The notes under the pieces: model-generated
Told to the model about the DNA's origin: nothing
The model's database searches: none
The model's input: only the letters and a program-made list of their open reading frames with translations
Shown: piece after piece, positions 43,416 to 51,464 of the stretch
How positions within the stretch are numbered: position 1 is the stretch's first letter
Layout of the letters: every line of letters begins with the position of its first letter
Translations under genes and position numbers: made by a program
Assembly: GCF_013409785.1 (NCBI RefSeq)
Contig: NZ_JACCBV010000001.1
Span: forward strand, 1,178,001 to 1,242,000
Source: Microbacterium immunditiarum
GTDB taxonomy: Bacteria; Actinomycetota; Actinomycetes; Actinomycetales; Microbacteriaceae
DNA: 64,000 nucleotides
Direction of reading: 5' to 3'

Positions 43416-43811
43416 GTGCCCTTCGCGTTCGCACTGACGGTCGTCCTCGCCCTGCTCGCCATATTCCAGCTCCTGCTCGTGTTCGGAGCGCCGCTCGGAC
43501 GTCTCGCGTGGGGTGGCCAGCATCGGGTTCTTCCCGCGCGTCTTCGCGTCGGCAGCGCGGTCTCGATCCTCATCTACGCGGTGATCGCGGTGATCGCCTG
43601 GGATCGCGTGGGAGCCATTGACGTGTTCCCTACGGCCTTCTCGCAGGTCGCGATGTGGGTGATCTTCGCCTACTTCGCGCTCGGCATCGTCATGAACGCG
43701 ATCTCTCGCAGCAAGCCCGAGCGGTACACGATGGTTCCCGTGTCGATCGTGCTCGCGGTGCTGTCGTTCCTCATCGCGATGGGCTACGGCGAGATGGCAC
43801 TCGCGATCTGA
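43416..43811 (+). CDS. Hypothetical four-helix membrane protein
   Basis: The 131-residue protein has four membrane segments (ALTVVLALLAIFQLLLVFG; ILIYAVIAVIAW; MWVIFAYFALGIVMNAI; IVLAVLSFLIAM) and a short basic loop SRSKPERYTM. Similar small proteins are common in Actinobacteria with unknown function. GTG at 43416 lies 6 nt after TACGGT, consistent with a leaderless start. Confidence 0.75.
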   Translation: MPFAFALTVVLALLAIFQLLLVFGAPLGRLAWGGQHRVLPARLRVGSAVSILIYAVIAVIAWDRVGAIDVFPTAFSQVAMWVIFAYFALGIVMNAISRSKPERYTMVPVSIVLAVLSFLIAMGYGEMALAI

Positions 43812-43826
43812 ACGATCGACGAAGTC

Positions 43827-43869
43827 CGACGTTCACCGCTGCCGCGTCATCACGGTTCGCCGAACGTCG
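43827..43869. repeat. Short inverted repeat between convergent genes
   Basis: CGACGTTC (43827-43834) and GAACGTCG (43862-43869) flank 27 nt in the 61-bp gap between convergent genes. It could act as a weak bidirectional terminator. Confidence 0.4.
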
Positions 43870-43872
43870 CGG

Positions 43873-44475
43873 TCAGGCGAAGACCATGTAGGCGCCGGCC
43901 TTGCCCGGCTCACGAAGCTCGAACTGCACCGTCAGCCCGGCGCTCTCGAGCAGCTCGACCTGCCGGACGTACTGCTCGTTCGTGACGTATCCGGTGCGTT
44001 CGAAACCCCACTCACGGGCGAGCCAACCTCGAAGTGCCGCGACGAGGTCGGCGTCCATCCCCGACGCCGACCTCGACGTGCGCACCCAGAAGTACACCAC
44101 CGCGTCGAGATCCTCCCAACGGTCGTCGCCGACCCGAGCAACCTCCGCCTTCGTCAGGAACGTCGCGTCGATCGGGAAGATGTACACGCATCCCAGCGAC
44201 TCATCTCCCTCGGGGTCGAGGACCGTGTAGGTGAACGCGCGTCGCTCGAGGTGGCGCCGCTCCAGGTCTTCGAGATCAGCGCGGTTCGCGTCGACGGTGA
44301 AGTCATCCTCAGGCCACGACGTCTGCTCCCACAGGCGCAGCTCGTCGCGCGTCTCCATGACCGCGGCATGGTCTCGCTCAACGTCCGAGGCGAGAATCGG
44401 GCGCAGGACGAAGTCGGCGGTGCGGAAGCCTTCCGGCACGGGCTTGTTCGGATCGAGGAAGGGCACGGGCCTCAT
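43873..44475 (-). CDS. GNAT family N-acetyltransferase
   Basis: The 200-residue protein starts with a substrate-side FRTADFVLRPILASDVERDHAAV segment and has SLGCVYIFPID and VYFWVRTSRSASGMDADLVAAL, the latter in the place of the acetyl-CoA pyrophosphate loop, which is degenerate. The closest type is the GNAT proteins of ribosomal-protein-acetyltransferase flavour with unknown targets. ATG at 44475. Confidence 0.78.
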   Translation of the reverse strand: MRPVPFLDPNKPVPEGFRTADFVLRPILASDVERDHAAVMETRDELRLWEQTSWPEDDFTVDANRADLEDLERRHLERRAFTYTVLDPEGDESLGCVYIFPIDATFLTKAEVARVGDDRWEDLDAVVYFWVRTSRSASGMDADLVAALRGWLAREWGFERTGYVTNEQYVRQVELLESAGLTVQFELREPGKAGAYMVFA

Positions 44476-44529
44476 CCTGGCCTATTGACGGCGACGGATG
44501 CTCGGCACCCCGCCGCCCGAACGCGAAGG

Positions 44530-45255
44530 TCACTCGCACGCGAGTCCGTCACCGTCCCCGTCGCCTCCGTTCCCGGTGCGGTGCGCGAACCAGTCGTAGA
44601 TCTCCGCCTGCGCGGGGTCGTTCCGGTCGAACGGGCCGATCGGATCGCCCACGTCGTTCCGCTTGAGCTTCGTGCACGACGAGTACTGCTCCCACCAGCG
44701 ATCCGCGACCGCCGGCGGTGCAATCGCTGCCGCCTGGCATCCGGCCGTGATGACCGAGCCGTCCGGACCGGCCGTCGCCAGTTGCGACGAGTGGTAGTCC
44801 GGCTCCCGTGGGTGCGCCGGGTACCCGTCGCGGGAGTCGTAGCGCGCCACTGCGTTGCCCGCCTCCAGCTGGAGCAGTCCGAGGTCGACCCCGCCCGGAG
44901 TGGTGACGTAGCGGATGAGGCGCCCGTGCTTGTCCTGGTCGTTCTGCCCGACCGGCAGTTCGAGCGTCACGAGATCGCCGGGTGCGAGCACGCCCGAGAT
45001 GGCAGCGGATGCCTGGTCGTGCCCGCACTCACCGCGCTCCGGTGTATCGATCCCGATGAGCCGAGCGGTTCCCGCACTCGTCTCGATCGTGTCGCCGTCG
45101 ACCACCGCGACGAAGGTGGCGGACTGTGTGGCATCCGAGTCCTTCGAGGGCCCGCCGGCATCGACGTGCGCCTGCGGCACACACGCCGACAGCGCCACGG
45201 CCGTCGAAACGGCCACGACGAACGACACCAGGATCTGTCGGACTCGCACTCTCAC
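44530..45255 (-). CDS. Secreted thermonuclease-like lipoprotein with excalibur domain
   Basis: The protein (241 residues from GTG 45255) has a lipoprotein signal ending ALSAC. An SNase-type OB fold follows with VVDGDTIE, IGIDTPERGECG and DKHGRLIRYV (the Arg/Glu/Arg active site). A C-terminal excalibur calcium-binding motif DGDGDGLACE closes the protein. It is predicted to degrade nucleic acid outside the cell. An upstream in-frame ATG at 45303 would add 16 residues before the signal; a GTG at 45249 is a third choice. Confidence 0.85.
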   Translation of the reverse strand: MRVRVRQILVSFVVAVSTAVALSACVPQAHVDAGGPSKDSDATQSATFVAVVDGDTIETSAGTARLIGIDTPERGECGHDQASAAISGVLAPGDLVTLELPVGQNDQDKHGRLIRYVTTPGGVDLGLLQLEAGNAVARYDSRDGYPAHPREPDYHSSQLATAGPDGSVITAGCQAAAIAPPAVADRWWEQYSSCTKLKRNDVGDPIGPFDRNDPAQAEIYDWFAHRTGNGGDGDGDGLACE

Positions 45256-45417
45256 CCCACGCCCACGGGCCCGCCGACACCACACCGTCGACAGCCATCC
45301 CATTCTCGCCCGAGCCGGCGGCAGGTCGATTCACAGAGAACCGACCACGGGACGTTCGGCCCCTCCTCGCACCTCGCCGCGCCGCACGATGAGGGAGATC
45401 GAGCCTCAGGAGGGGTC

Positions 45418-45621
45418 ATGGCCGCAGACAGTCGCAGCGTCAGGGTCGTGGAGTCGAGCGGCCCGTGGGTCGTCTTCTTCCTGCTGGCTTATATAGGCGC
45501 CGCCATCTACTTCATCTCGAACTCGGACGGCTCGTTCTGGGGCGTGATCCTCGGGCTGCTGCAGGCCATGGTGTGGCCTGTGTACCTCGTGTACTTCGGA
45601 CTCGACGCGCTGCTTCCCTGA
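45418..45621 (+). CDS. Small membrane protein, 67 aa
   Basis: ATG at 45418 is preceded by AGGAGGGG, a strong ribosome binding site. The product has two hydrophobic stretches, PWVVFFLLAYIGAAIYFI and FWGVILGLLQAMVWPVYLVYF, with a short N-terminal charged segment. Similar short proteins with two membrane helices are frequent in Microbacteriaceae; function unknown. Confidence 0.75.
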   Translation: MAADSRSVRVVESSGPWVVFFLLAYIGAAIYFISNSDGSFWGVILGLLQAMVWPVYLVYFGLDALLP

Positions 45622-45701
45622 CCGATCGGGTCATTGACGCGCACCCCGTGCGACGCAATGCTGAACCAGCACATCCGGCACTGGGGAACGAGGTGGTTCT
45701 C

Positions 45702-46895
45702 GTGACGATCTCCGCACGCGCGAGTGAAGCGAAGTTCGCGGTCGACGTGGTGACGGCCTTCTTCGGCCGCATCGAGGCGATCGACGATGCGGATGCCATC
45801 GACCTGACGTTCGGCAATCCGCACGAGCTCGCGCTGCCGGGGCTCGTCTCCGCCATGCGCGAGCAGGTCGAGCCGCAGTCCGACGACTGGTTCGCGTACA
45901 AGACGAGCGAGCCCGAAGCGCAGGAGGTCGTGGCATCCGGTCTCTCCGCTGAACTCGGACTCGACTTCGAACCGGCCGACATCGCGATGACGCAGGGTGC
46001 GTTCGGGGCGATGTCGCTCGCGCTCGCGTTGCTCGCCGACGCCGGCGACGAGGTGATCATCCCGTTGCCCGGGTGGTTCTGCTACGAGCCGATGCTGCGC
46101 GTGGGCGACCTCACTCCTGTGCGGGCGCCGCTCGACCCCGAGACGTTCGACCTCGACGTCGAAGCGATCGCCCGCGCGATCACGCCGCGCACGCGGGTCG
46201 TCATCGTGAACTCGCCCGCCAACCCGACAGGGCGCGTCTATCCGAAGTCGTCATGGGACGCGCTCGCGGCCGTGCTCGAAGAAGCTTCCGCGAAGCACGG
46301 CCGCCGTATCTGGCTCATGTCGGACGAGCCCTACCGGCGCATCCGGTTCGACGGCATCGACTTCGCGAGCCCCGCCGGCTCGTACCCGTGGACCGTCATC
46401 GACTACAGCTACGGCAAAGTCCTCCTCGCCCCGGGCCAGCGGCTCGGATACCTCGCCCTGTCGCCACTCATCCCGGCCGCTGAGCGCGACGAGCTGCGCG
46501 AAGCGCTCATGCCCATCGGGCTCGCGATCGGGTGGGGCTTCCCCGACGCGATCATGCAGTACTCCGTGCCCGCGCTCGAGACCGTCTCGATCGACCTCGC
46601 CGAGTACACGCGCAAGCGCGACCGCCTCTACGCGGCATTGACGGATGCCTCGTTCGAGGTCACACGGCCCGAGGGCACCTTCTATCTGTGGGGCCGGGCA
46701 CCCGGCGGTGACGCGGTCGCGTACTGCGATGCGCTCGCCGCCCGCGGCGTCTACATCATGCCCGGGACCCTCTTCGACCAGCCGCGCCACTTCCGCATCT
46801 CGCTCACGGGCACGATGGGCATGGTCGAGGCGGCGATCCCGCACCTCGTGGAGGTCGGCGCCGCGCTGCGGGACGGCGGTGTCCGCGCGAGCTGA
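45702..46895 (+). CDS. Pyridoxal phosphate-dependent aminotransferase (class I/II)
   Basis: The 397-residue fold-type I enzyme has NSPANPTGRVYPKSSWD near residue 170, MSDEPYRRIRFD, and the PLP lysine in SYGKVLLAPGQRLGYLA (SxxK, near 245), followed by FRISLTG (the substrate Arg). It catalyses transamination; the substrate is not clear, with aspartate-aminotransferase-like features. GTG at 45702 has GAGGTGG upstream; GTG at 45693 is an alternative. Confidence 0.88.
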   Translation: MTISARASEAKFAVDVVTAFFGRIEAIDDADAIDLTFGNPHELALPGLVSAMREQVEPQSDDWFAYKTSEPEAQEVVASGLSAELGLDFEPADIAMTQGAFGAMSLALALLADAGDEVIIPLPGWFCYEPMLRVGDLTPVRAPLDPETFDLDVEAIARAITPRTRVVIVNSPANPTGRVYPKSSWDALAAVLEEASAKHGRRIWLMSDEPYRRIRFDGIDFASPAGSYPWTVIDYSYGKVLLAPGQRLGYLALSPLIPAAERDELREALMPIGLAIGWGFPDAIMQYSVPALETVSIDLAEYTRKRDRLYAALTDASFEVTRPEGTFYLWGRAPGGDAVAYCDALAARGVYIMPGTLFDQPRHFRISLTGTMGMVEAAIPHLVEVGAALRDGGVRAS

Positions 46896-46904
46896 CCGTT
46901 CGCG

Positions 46905-47492
46905 TCAGCCCCGGGCCCTGCGCCCGGTGAAGTGGCGCCGGCAGCGCGCCTGGTACGACTCGATGCCGCCGACCTGCTCACGAGTGGGGACGTTCGGGTC
47001 GCCGGCGTCGTCCGGAGCGAGGCGCTGGTGGAACGCGGCATCCGCCCCGCACACCGTGCACACCGCGGTGAGCTTGACGACGTCCTCGGCGATCGCCATG
47101 AGCGACGGCAGCGGCTCGAACGGGCGTCCGTCGAACGTCACGCACAGGCCGGCGACGACCACCGTGAGCCCGTCGGCGACGAGCGCGTCGACCGCGGGCA
47201 CGAGGTCGGCGCCGAAGAACTGCGCCTCGTCGATCGCCACCAGGTCGAGGTCGCCCTCGCGCGCATACGAAGACAGTTCTTCCACAGTCGACACCGCGCG
47301 CGACGGCACGCTGAGGCCCGAGTGCGAGCTGACCTGGCCGGCGCCTCGGCGATCGTCGAGGGCGTGGCTGATGACCTCGACCGCGAGTCCCGCGATCTGC
47401 GCCCGTCGGACCCTCCGCAGCAGCTCCTCGGACTTGCCGGCGAACATCGGACCGGTCACGACCTGCAGCCTGGGATCGGTGCGAGTGTGCAT
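46905..47492 (-). CDS. tdk: Thymidine kinase
   Basis: The 195-residue protein has the P-loop GPMFAGKSEELLRR, the DLVAIDEAQFF Walker B region, VVVAGLCVTFDGRPF and zinc-binding cysteines in CTVCG plus a later C in QARCRRHF. It matches type II thymidine kinase, which salvages thymidine to dTMP. ATG at 47492 lies 6 nt after TAGGGT on the minus strand, so the message is probably leaderless. Confidence 0.95.
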   Translation of the reverse strand: MHTRTDPRLQVVTGPMFAGKSEELLRRVRRAQIAGLAVEVISHALDDRRGAGQVSSHSGLSVPSRAVSTVEELSSYAREGDLDLVAIDEAQFFGADLVPAVDALVADGLTVVVAGLCVTFDGRPFEPLPSLMAIAEDVVKLTAVCTVCGADAAFHQRLAPDDAGDPNVPTREQVGGIESYQARCRRHFTGRRARG

Positions 47493-47595
47493 GGCGCCAC
47501 CCTACGGCGGGGTCGCGACGTGGGTGCATCGGGGTAGGAAACGCGCCCGAGGGAGGACGGCCGACGCGGCATCCGTCCTACCTCCGCATCATCTC

Positions 47596-47859
47596 CTACG
47601 CTCGTGCCAGCCGACCACCCGCATCGCGCGTCAGCGCGGCATCCGGATCGATCCCGTCGAGCGCCGCCTGGACGTCGTCTTCGCTCGTGACGTCGCCTGC
47701 CACCAGCCGCACGCCGTCGTGCGGCTCGGCCTTCTCGACGCCCTGCGGCAGGTCGAGGGCGATGACGGATGCCCCGCGCTCGGCCAGGCTCGCGGCGGTC
47801 GCGGCTCCGAGGCCCGAGGCGCCGCCGGTGACGAGGGCAGTCGTGCCGTCGATTCTCAT
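47596..47859 (-). pseudogene. N-terminal fragment of a short-chain dehydrogenase
   Basis: The 87 codons encode only the first Rossmann half of an SDR: TALVTGGASGLGAATAASLA, ALDLPQGVEK, RLVAGDVTSEDDV. The protein then turns into DAALTRDAGGRLARA and stops. No NAG motif, active-site Ser or YxxxK is present, and none follows in another frame in the 103 bp before the tdk gene. The ATG at 47859 still has a GGAGG binding site. It is a truncated remnant, probably of a 3-hydroxyacyl-CoA dehydrogenase-like SDR. Confidence 0.8.
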
Positions 47860-48003
47860 GTGCCTCCTCCGTTGCAGATGGCGTCAACGCTACCGATCGT
47901 TCAGGGCCGCATCCCCCGTGCTCATCGTGAGCTCAACCCGTGAGGAGTGGCGATCGCGCTCGGGCACGCCTCTGACAGGCGGGGCCCGTGTCACACTGAC
48001 CTC

Positions 48004-48369
48004 GTGAGACTCGTTCAGATCGCCCAGCACGCCGACGACCTCGATCGGGCGGCCGAGTTCTACACCGTGCTGCTCGACCGCACTCCGACGGCGAGGTTCG
48101 ACCCGCCCGGACTCCTCTTCTTCGACCTCGACGGCGTGCGGCTGCTGCTCGACCGAAGCGCGCCGTCGTCGCTCATCTACCTGCACGTCGAGAACGTGCA
48201 CGAGGCGATCGAGCGCCTCGACGGGCTGGCCGAGGTCGTCGAGAAGCCGCACGTCATCTTCACGCACGAGGACGACACGCTCGGCCCGGCGGGGCACGAG
48301 GAGTGGCAGGCGTTCGTGCGCGATTCCGAGGGGAACCTCGTGGGGCTCGTCGCCTTCCAGCGACGCTGA
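48004..48369 (+). CDS. VOC family protein (glyoxalase/bleomycin resistance fold)
   Basis: The 121-residue protein has the paired beta-alpha-beta-beta-beta pattern of VOC proteins: LVQIAQHADDLDRAAEFYTVLL at the start, LLFFDLDGVRLLLD, then IYLHVENVHEAIERL and FVRDSEGNLVGLV. A metal ligand pair is not obvious beyond H in IAQHADD and the late E. Function unknown; small-molecule binding or lyase is typical. GTG at 48004. Confidence 0.85.
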   Translation: MRLVQIAQHADDLDRAAEFYTVLLDRTPTARFDPPGLLFFDLDGVRLLLDRSAPSSLIYLHVENVHEAIERLDGLAEVVEKPHVIFTHEDDTLGPAGHEEWQAFVRDSEGNLVGLVAFQRR

Positions 48370-48416
48370 GCGGCGGCCCCATCCCGCTTGTTCGCTGTGG
48401 GCGAACGATCATCTCG

Positions 48417-48443
48417 TTAGCACTCTCTGGGGCCGAGTGCTAA
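48417..48443. promoter_or_regulatory. CIRCE element (HrcA operator)
   Basis: TTAGCACTC (48417-48425), 9 bp, GAGTGCTAA (48435-48443): an exact match to the CIRCE consensus bound by the heat-shock repressor HrcA. It overlaps the probable hsp20 promoter (TTAGCA, 18 bp, TAACCT). Confidence 0.95.
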
Positions 48444-48453
48444 CCTGGTGTCA

Positions 48454-48474
48454 GTTGAGTCGAGTCGACTCAAC
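48454..48474. promoter_or_regulatory. HAIR element (HspR operator)
   Basis: GTTGAGT-CGAGTCG-ACTCAAC: the HspR-associated inverted repeat consensus is CTTGAGT-N7-ACTCAAG, matched here except for the outermost base pair. The 7-bp centre extends the symmetry, giving 10-bp perfect arms around one base. It lies 10 bp after CIRCE and 31 bp before the hsp20 ATG. Confidence 0.9.
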
Positions 48475-48505
48475 TCGGACCCTCAGAGAAGAGAAGGAGA
48501 CCCCG

Positions 48506-48961
48506 ATGGCGACATACGATCCGTTCCGCGACCTCGACCGGCTGGCGTCGAGCCTCTTCGAGACCGCACGCGGGCCGAGGCGCATGCCCATGGACCTCTA
48601 CCGCGACGGGGATCACTATGTGCTGACCGCCGATCTGCCGGGGATCGACCCCGGTTCGGTCGACATCGACGTCGACGGTCAGCTGCTGACGATCCGCGCC
48701 GAGCGCACACTCCCCTCCGGCGAGGGCGTCAAGTGGATCACGCGCGAGCGTGAGGCGGCGAGCTTCGTGCGCCAGCTCAACCTCGGCCAGGGCATCGACA
48801 CCGATCGCATCTCGGCCGGCTACAGCAACGGCGTGCTGAGCGTCACGATTCCGGTGAGCGAGCAGGCGAAGCCGCGCAAGATCCCGGTCTCGACCGAAGA
48901 TGCCCCGCACACGATCGAAGCTCACGAGAGCAGCGAGACCCCACAGCCGATCGAGCAGTAG
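48506..48961 (+). CDS. hsp20: Small heat shock protein Hsp20
   Basis: The 151-residue protein has the alpha-crystallin domain (about 35-135): MDLYRDGDHYVLTADLPGID, VDIDVDGQLLTIRAER and the late signature NGVLSVTIPV, followed by the I-x-V/I tail KIPV that docks neighbouring dimers. It is a holdase chaperone. ATG at 48506 has AAGGAG upstream; the frame open to 48437 runs through the operators and is not used. Control by both HrcA and HspR is indicated by the CIRCE and HAIR sites in its leader. Confidence 0.94.
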   Translation: MATYDPFRDLDRLASSLFETARGPRRMPMDLYRDGDHYVLTADLPGIDPGSVDIDVDGQLLTIRAERTLPSGEGVKWITREREAASFVRQLNLGQGIDTDRISAGYSNGVLSVTIPVSEQAKPRKIPVSTEDAPHTIEAHESSETPQPIEQ

Positions 48962-48975
48962 CCTCGCATCACCAC

Positions 48976-49005
48976 ACGCCCCGGGCCCCGCCCGGGGCGT
49001 TTCGT
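48976..49005 (+). terminator. Stem-loop terminator after hsp20
   Basis: ACGCCCCGGG (48976-48985), loop CCCCG, CCCGGGGCGT (48991-49000): perfect 10-bp stem followed by TTCGTGTGTT, 15 bp after the hsp20 stop. Confidence 0.8.
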
Positions 49006-49034
49006 GTGTTCGGGCGCGCGTACCCGGGCGAAGC

Positions 49035-49110
49035 GTGAAAGCGCCGGGCGGAAACGGGGATCGGGCGTCTGGGAGACGTCGCGGAGGCCGATTCAGCCCG
49101 GCGCTTTCAC
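49035..49110. repeat. Inverted repeat, 15-bp arms with 46-nt spacer
   Basis: GTGAAAGCGCCGGGC (49035-49049) and GCCCGGCGCTTTCAC (49096-49110) are perfectly complementary. The pair sits in the 228-bp gap between hsp20 and the DUF2804 gene, after the terminator. No ORF is credible in it. Confidence 0.75.
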
Positions 49111-49189
49111 CACCGGCGCGCTTGTGCCTGGCGGAGCGGGGTCGCCTAGGATCGACGGAGCCCGAACCGGAACGTCAGCAAGGAAGCCG

Positions 49190-50239
49190 ATGACCGCCGA
49201 TTCCACCGCGCCCGCGCGCACCTCGCCCACGACCGCGGCCTCCCGTCGTGAGCGAGAGCTCACCGCGCCGGTGTCGCTCACGCGCCCCAACGGGCGGCTC
49301 AACACCGACGCGATCGGGTGGGCGCGGCATCCGCTGGTCGACACCTCCGGGATCGGCCGCGGACTCGGCCGGAACAAGCGCTGGGAGTACTGGAACGTCA
49401 TCACCCCGACGCACATCCTCGCCCTCACCGTCTCGTCGATCGACTACGCCGCGGTGCACGAGGTGTGGGTGCTCGACAGGGTGCGCGAGCGCACATGGTC
49501 CCGCAACGCGACGCTGCTGCCCGCGCGGGGCGTCGATCTCGCGCCGCGCCTCGAGGCGGGGCCGGCCAGGGCACGCGCCAAGGATCTCGAGATCGACATC
49601 GACGAAGTGGACGGCGGCACGCGCCTACGCGCTCGCATCCCGGGGGCGGAGTTCGACGTCGTCGCGGAGCAGCCGGACGGGCACGAGCGGCTCGCGGTCG
49701 TCGTGCCGTGGAGCGCGACGCGGTTCCAGTACACGGTGAAGGACGTCGCGCGCCCGGCGCGCGGGACGCTCACGCTCGACGGCGTGACGCGCGAGGTGCC
49801 GGCGGGGCAGTCCTGGGCAGTGCTCGACCACGGCCGCGGCCGCTGGCCCTACGACGTGAGGTGGAACTGGGGCGCCGGTTCGGGCGTCTCGAACGGGCGC
49901 GTGATCGGCGTGCAGGTCGGTGGGAGGTGGACCGACGGCACGGGGTCGACGGAGAACTCGATGCTTGTCGACGGGCGCCTGCACAAGATCCACCACGAGC
50001 TCGCGTGGGAGTACGACCTCGGCGACTGGCACCGCCCGTGGCGCATCACCGGCGGCGGCCTCGACGCGACGTTCACGCCGTTCTACAACAAGCAGTCGAG
50101 GACGAACCTCGGCGTGATCTCGGCGCGCACCGACCAGTGCTTCGGGCACTGGTCGGGCATGTTCCGCGTCGACGGGGGAGAGGTCGTCCACTTCGACGGA
50201 ATCGCAGGCTGGGCGGAGGACGTGCACAACCGCTGGTGA
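49190..50239 (+). CDS. DUF2804 domain protein
   Basis: The 349-residue protein matches the DUF2804 pattern: LTRPNGRLNTDAIGWARHPL near the start, NKRWEYWNVITP, the ILALTVSSIDYA segment, DHGRGRWPYDVRWNWGAGSG, and late NKQSRTNLGVIS with FGHWSG. These are soluble proteins of unknown function, beta-rich and lipocalin-like. ATG at 49190 has AAGGAAG upstream; the longer frame to 49004 lies in the inverted repeat. The gene is followed 23 bp later by a TetR gene on the same strand, which may regulate it. Confidence 0.88.
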   Translation: MTADSTAPARTSPTTAASRRERELTAPVSLTRPNGRLNTDAIGWARHPLVDTSGIGRGLGRNKRWEYWNVITPTHILALTVSSIDYAAVHEVWVLDRVRERTWSRNATLLPARGVDLAPRLEAGPARARAKDLEIDIDEVDGGTRLRARIPGAEFDVVAEQPDGHERLAVVVPWSATRFQYTVKDVARPARGTLTLDGVTREVPAGQSWAVLDHGRGRWPYDVRWNWGAGSGVSNGRVIGVQVGGRWTDGTGSTENSMLVDGRLHKIHHELAWEYDLGDWHRPWRITGGGLDATFTPFYNKQSRTNLGVISARTDQCFGHWSGMFRVDGGEVVHFDGIAGWAEDVHNRW

Positions 50240-50262
50240 CGGTCCCGGCCTATGCTGACGCC

Positions 50263-50871
50263 ATGCCGGAGTATGTCGTGCCGACCGCGAAGCGCCGTCG
50301 CGGGCGACCGCGCGGAGGGTCGTCCGACGCGCGCGACCGCATCCTCGCCGCCGCGGCGGAGGAGTTCGGCGACCTCGGCTACGACGGTGCGACGATGCGC
50401 GGGATCGCGGCGCGCGCGGGCGTCGACGCCGCGCTCGTGCACCACTACTTCGGCACGAAGGCGGACCTGCTCACCGAGATCGTCGACGCGCCGGTCCGGC
50501 CGGATGTCGACGTGCCCCGCCTTCTCGACGGGCCGCGCGACGACATCGGCGAGCGCATCGTGCGGTACGTGCTCGAGATGTGGGAGCGCCCCGACGTGCA
50601 GAAGCGCGGGGTCGCGCTCCTGCGCGCGACCCTCGGCAATCGCCTCACGACACCGCTGCTCGCGGGGTTCCTCTCGCGGGAGCTGATCGGCCGCATCGCC
50701 GAGGGGCTCGACGCTCCGGATGCCGAGCTGCGCGCGTCGCTCGTCGCGACGCAGATCGCGGGGCTCCTGCTCGGGCGCTACGTGCTCAAGCTGAAGCCGC
50801 TGGCCGGGGCATCCGTCGATGAGCTCGTCGAGTGGATGGGTCCGACCGTCCAGCGGTATCTCACGGAGTGA
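50263..50871 (+). CDS. TetR/AcrR family transcriptional regulator
   Basis: The 202-residue protein has an N-terminal basic tail (AKRRRGRPRGG), then the TetR helix-turn-helix: RILAAAAEEFGDLGYDGATM and RGIAARAGVDAALVHHYFGTK. The C-terminal ligand domain resembles the TetR_C group with ERIVRYVLEMWERPDVQ. ATG at 50263 lies 6 nt after TATGCT, so a leaderless mRNA is likely. It overlaps the convergent HxlR gene by 11 bp. Confidence 0.92.
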   Translation: MPEYVVPTAKRRRGRPRGGSSDARDRILAAAAEEFGDLGYDGATMRGIAARAGVDAALVHHYFGTKADLLTEIVDAPVRPDVDVPRLLDGPRDDIGERIVRYVLEMWERPDVQKRGVALLRATLGNRLTTPLLAGFLSRELIGRIAEGLDAPDAELRASLVATQIAGLLLGRYVLKLKPLAGASVDELVEWMGPTVQRYLTE

Positions 50872-51385
50872 CCGCGGGAGCGGATCGGGCGACCGCCGCC
50901 TCGTACGCGGCCTGCAGCTCTGCGAAGACCGAGGGCGTGCCGGGCGGACGCGGGACGCCGAGGTGCTGCTCGCGCAGCTCGTCCATGAACCGGTCCCACA
51001 ACTCGGGCCCGCCGCGCTCGAGCAGCTCGGCGCGGACGGACAGCTCGTGGCTCGCGGGCAGGTGCCGTCGCCCCCACGACCCGAGGGCGGCCATGACCGG
51101 CACGAGCTGCACGCCGGCCTCGGTCAGGCTGTAGCGGATCTTCTGGCGATGCGACTCGTCGTCGGAGCGCCACAGCAGCCCCTGTGCGACGAGCCGGTGC
51201 AGGCGGTCGGCGAGGATGTTCGACGCGATGCCCTCCTGCGACCCCGTGAGCAGCTCGCGGAAGTAGTGGCGGTTGCCGAACATGACGTCGCGCAGCACGA
51301 CGAGCGACCAGCGATCGCCGAGCACCTCGACCGAGAGGTTGATGGGGCATCCCGAGCGGTGGCCTGTCCCCCGAGCATCCGTCAT
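50861..51385 (-). CDS. HxlR family transcriptional regulator
   Basis: The 174-residue winged-helix protein has CPINLSVEVLGDRWSLVVLRD near residue 15, the HxlR hallmark, followed by FRELLTGSQEGIASNILADRL and RQKIRYSLTEAGVQLVPV. It regulates genes in response to aldehydes or redox stress in known cases. ATG at 51385 is chosen over 51406. It is divergent from the PNPOx-like gene across an 79-bp gap with repeated TTTGCAATC sequences. Confidence 0.92.
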   Translation of the reverse strand: MTDARGTGHRSGCPINLSVEVLGDRWSLVVLRDVMFGNRHYFRELLTGSQEGIASNILADRLHRLVAQGLLWRSDDESHRQKIRYSLTEAGVQLVPVMAALGSWGRRHLPASHELSVRAELLERGGPELWDRFMDELREQHLGVPRPPGTPSVFAELQAAYEAAVARSAPAVTP

Positions 51386-51389
51386 GAAT

Positions 51390-51452
51390 CTGATTGTAGT
51401 TTGCAATCGGTACTGCTAGGTTGTCGCACACCGGTTCCACTTTGCAATCAGT
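51390..51452. promoter_or_regulatory. Candidate HxlR operator region with repeated TTTGCAATC
   Basis: GATTGTAGTTTGCAATC (near 51388-51404) is an imperfect palindrome (GATTGYA...TRCAATC), and TTTGCAATC occurs again near 51440, just upstream of the PNPOx-like gene. The two copies lie in the divergent promoter region shared by the HxlR regulator and its likely targets. Confidence 0.5.
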
Positions 51453-51464
51453 TTGGGAGAGACG

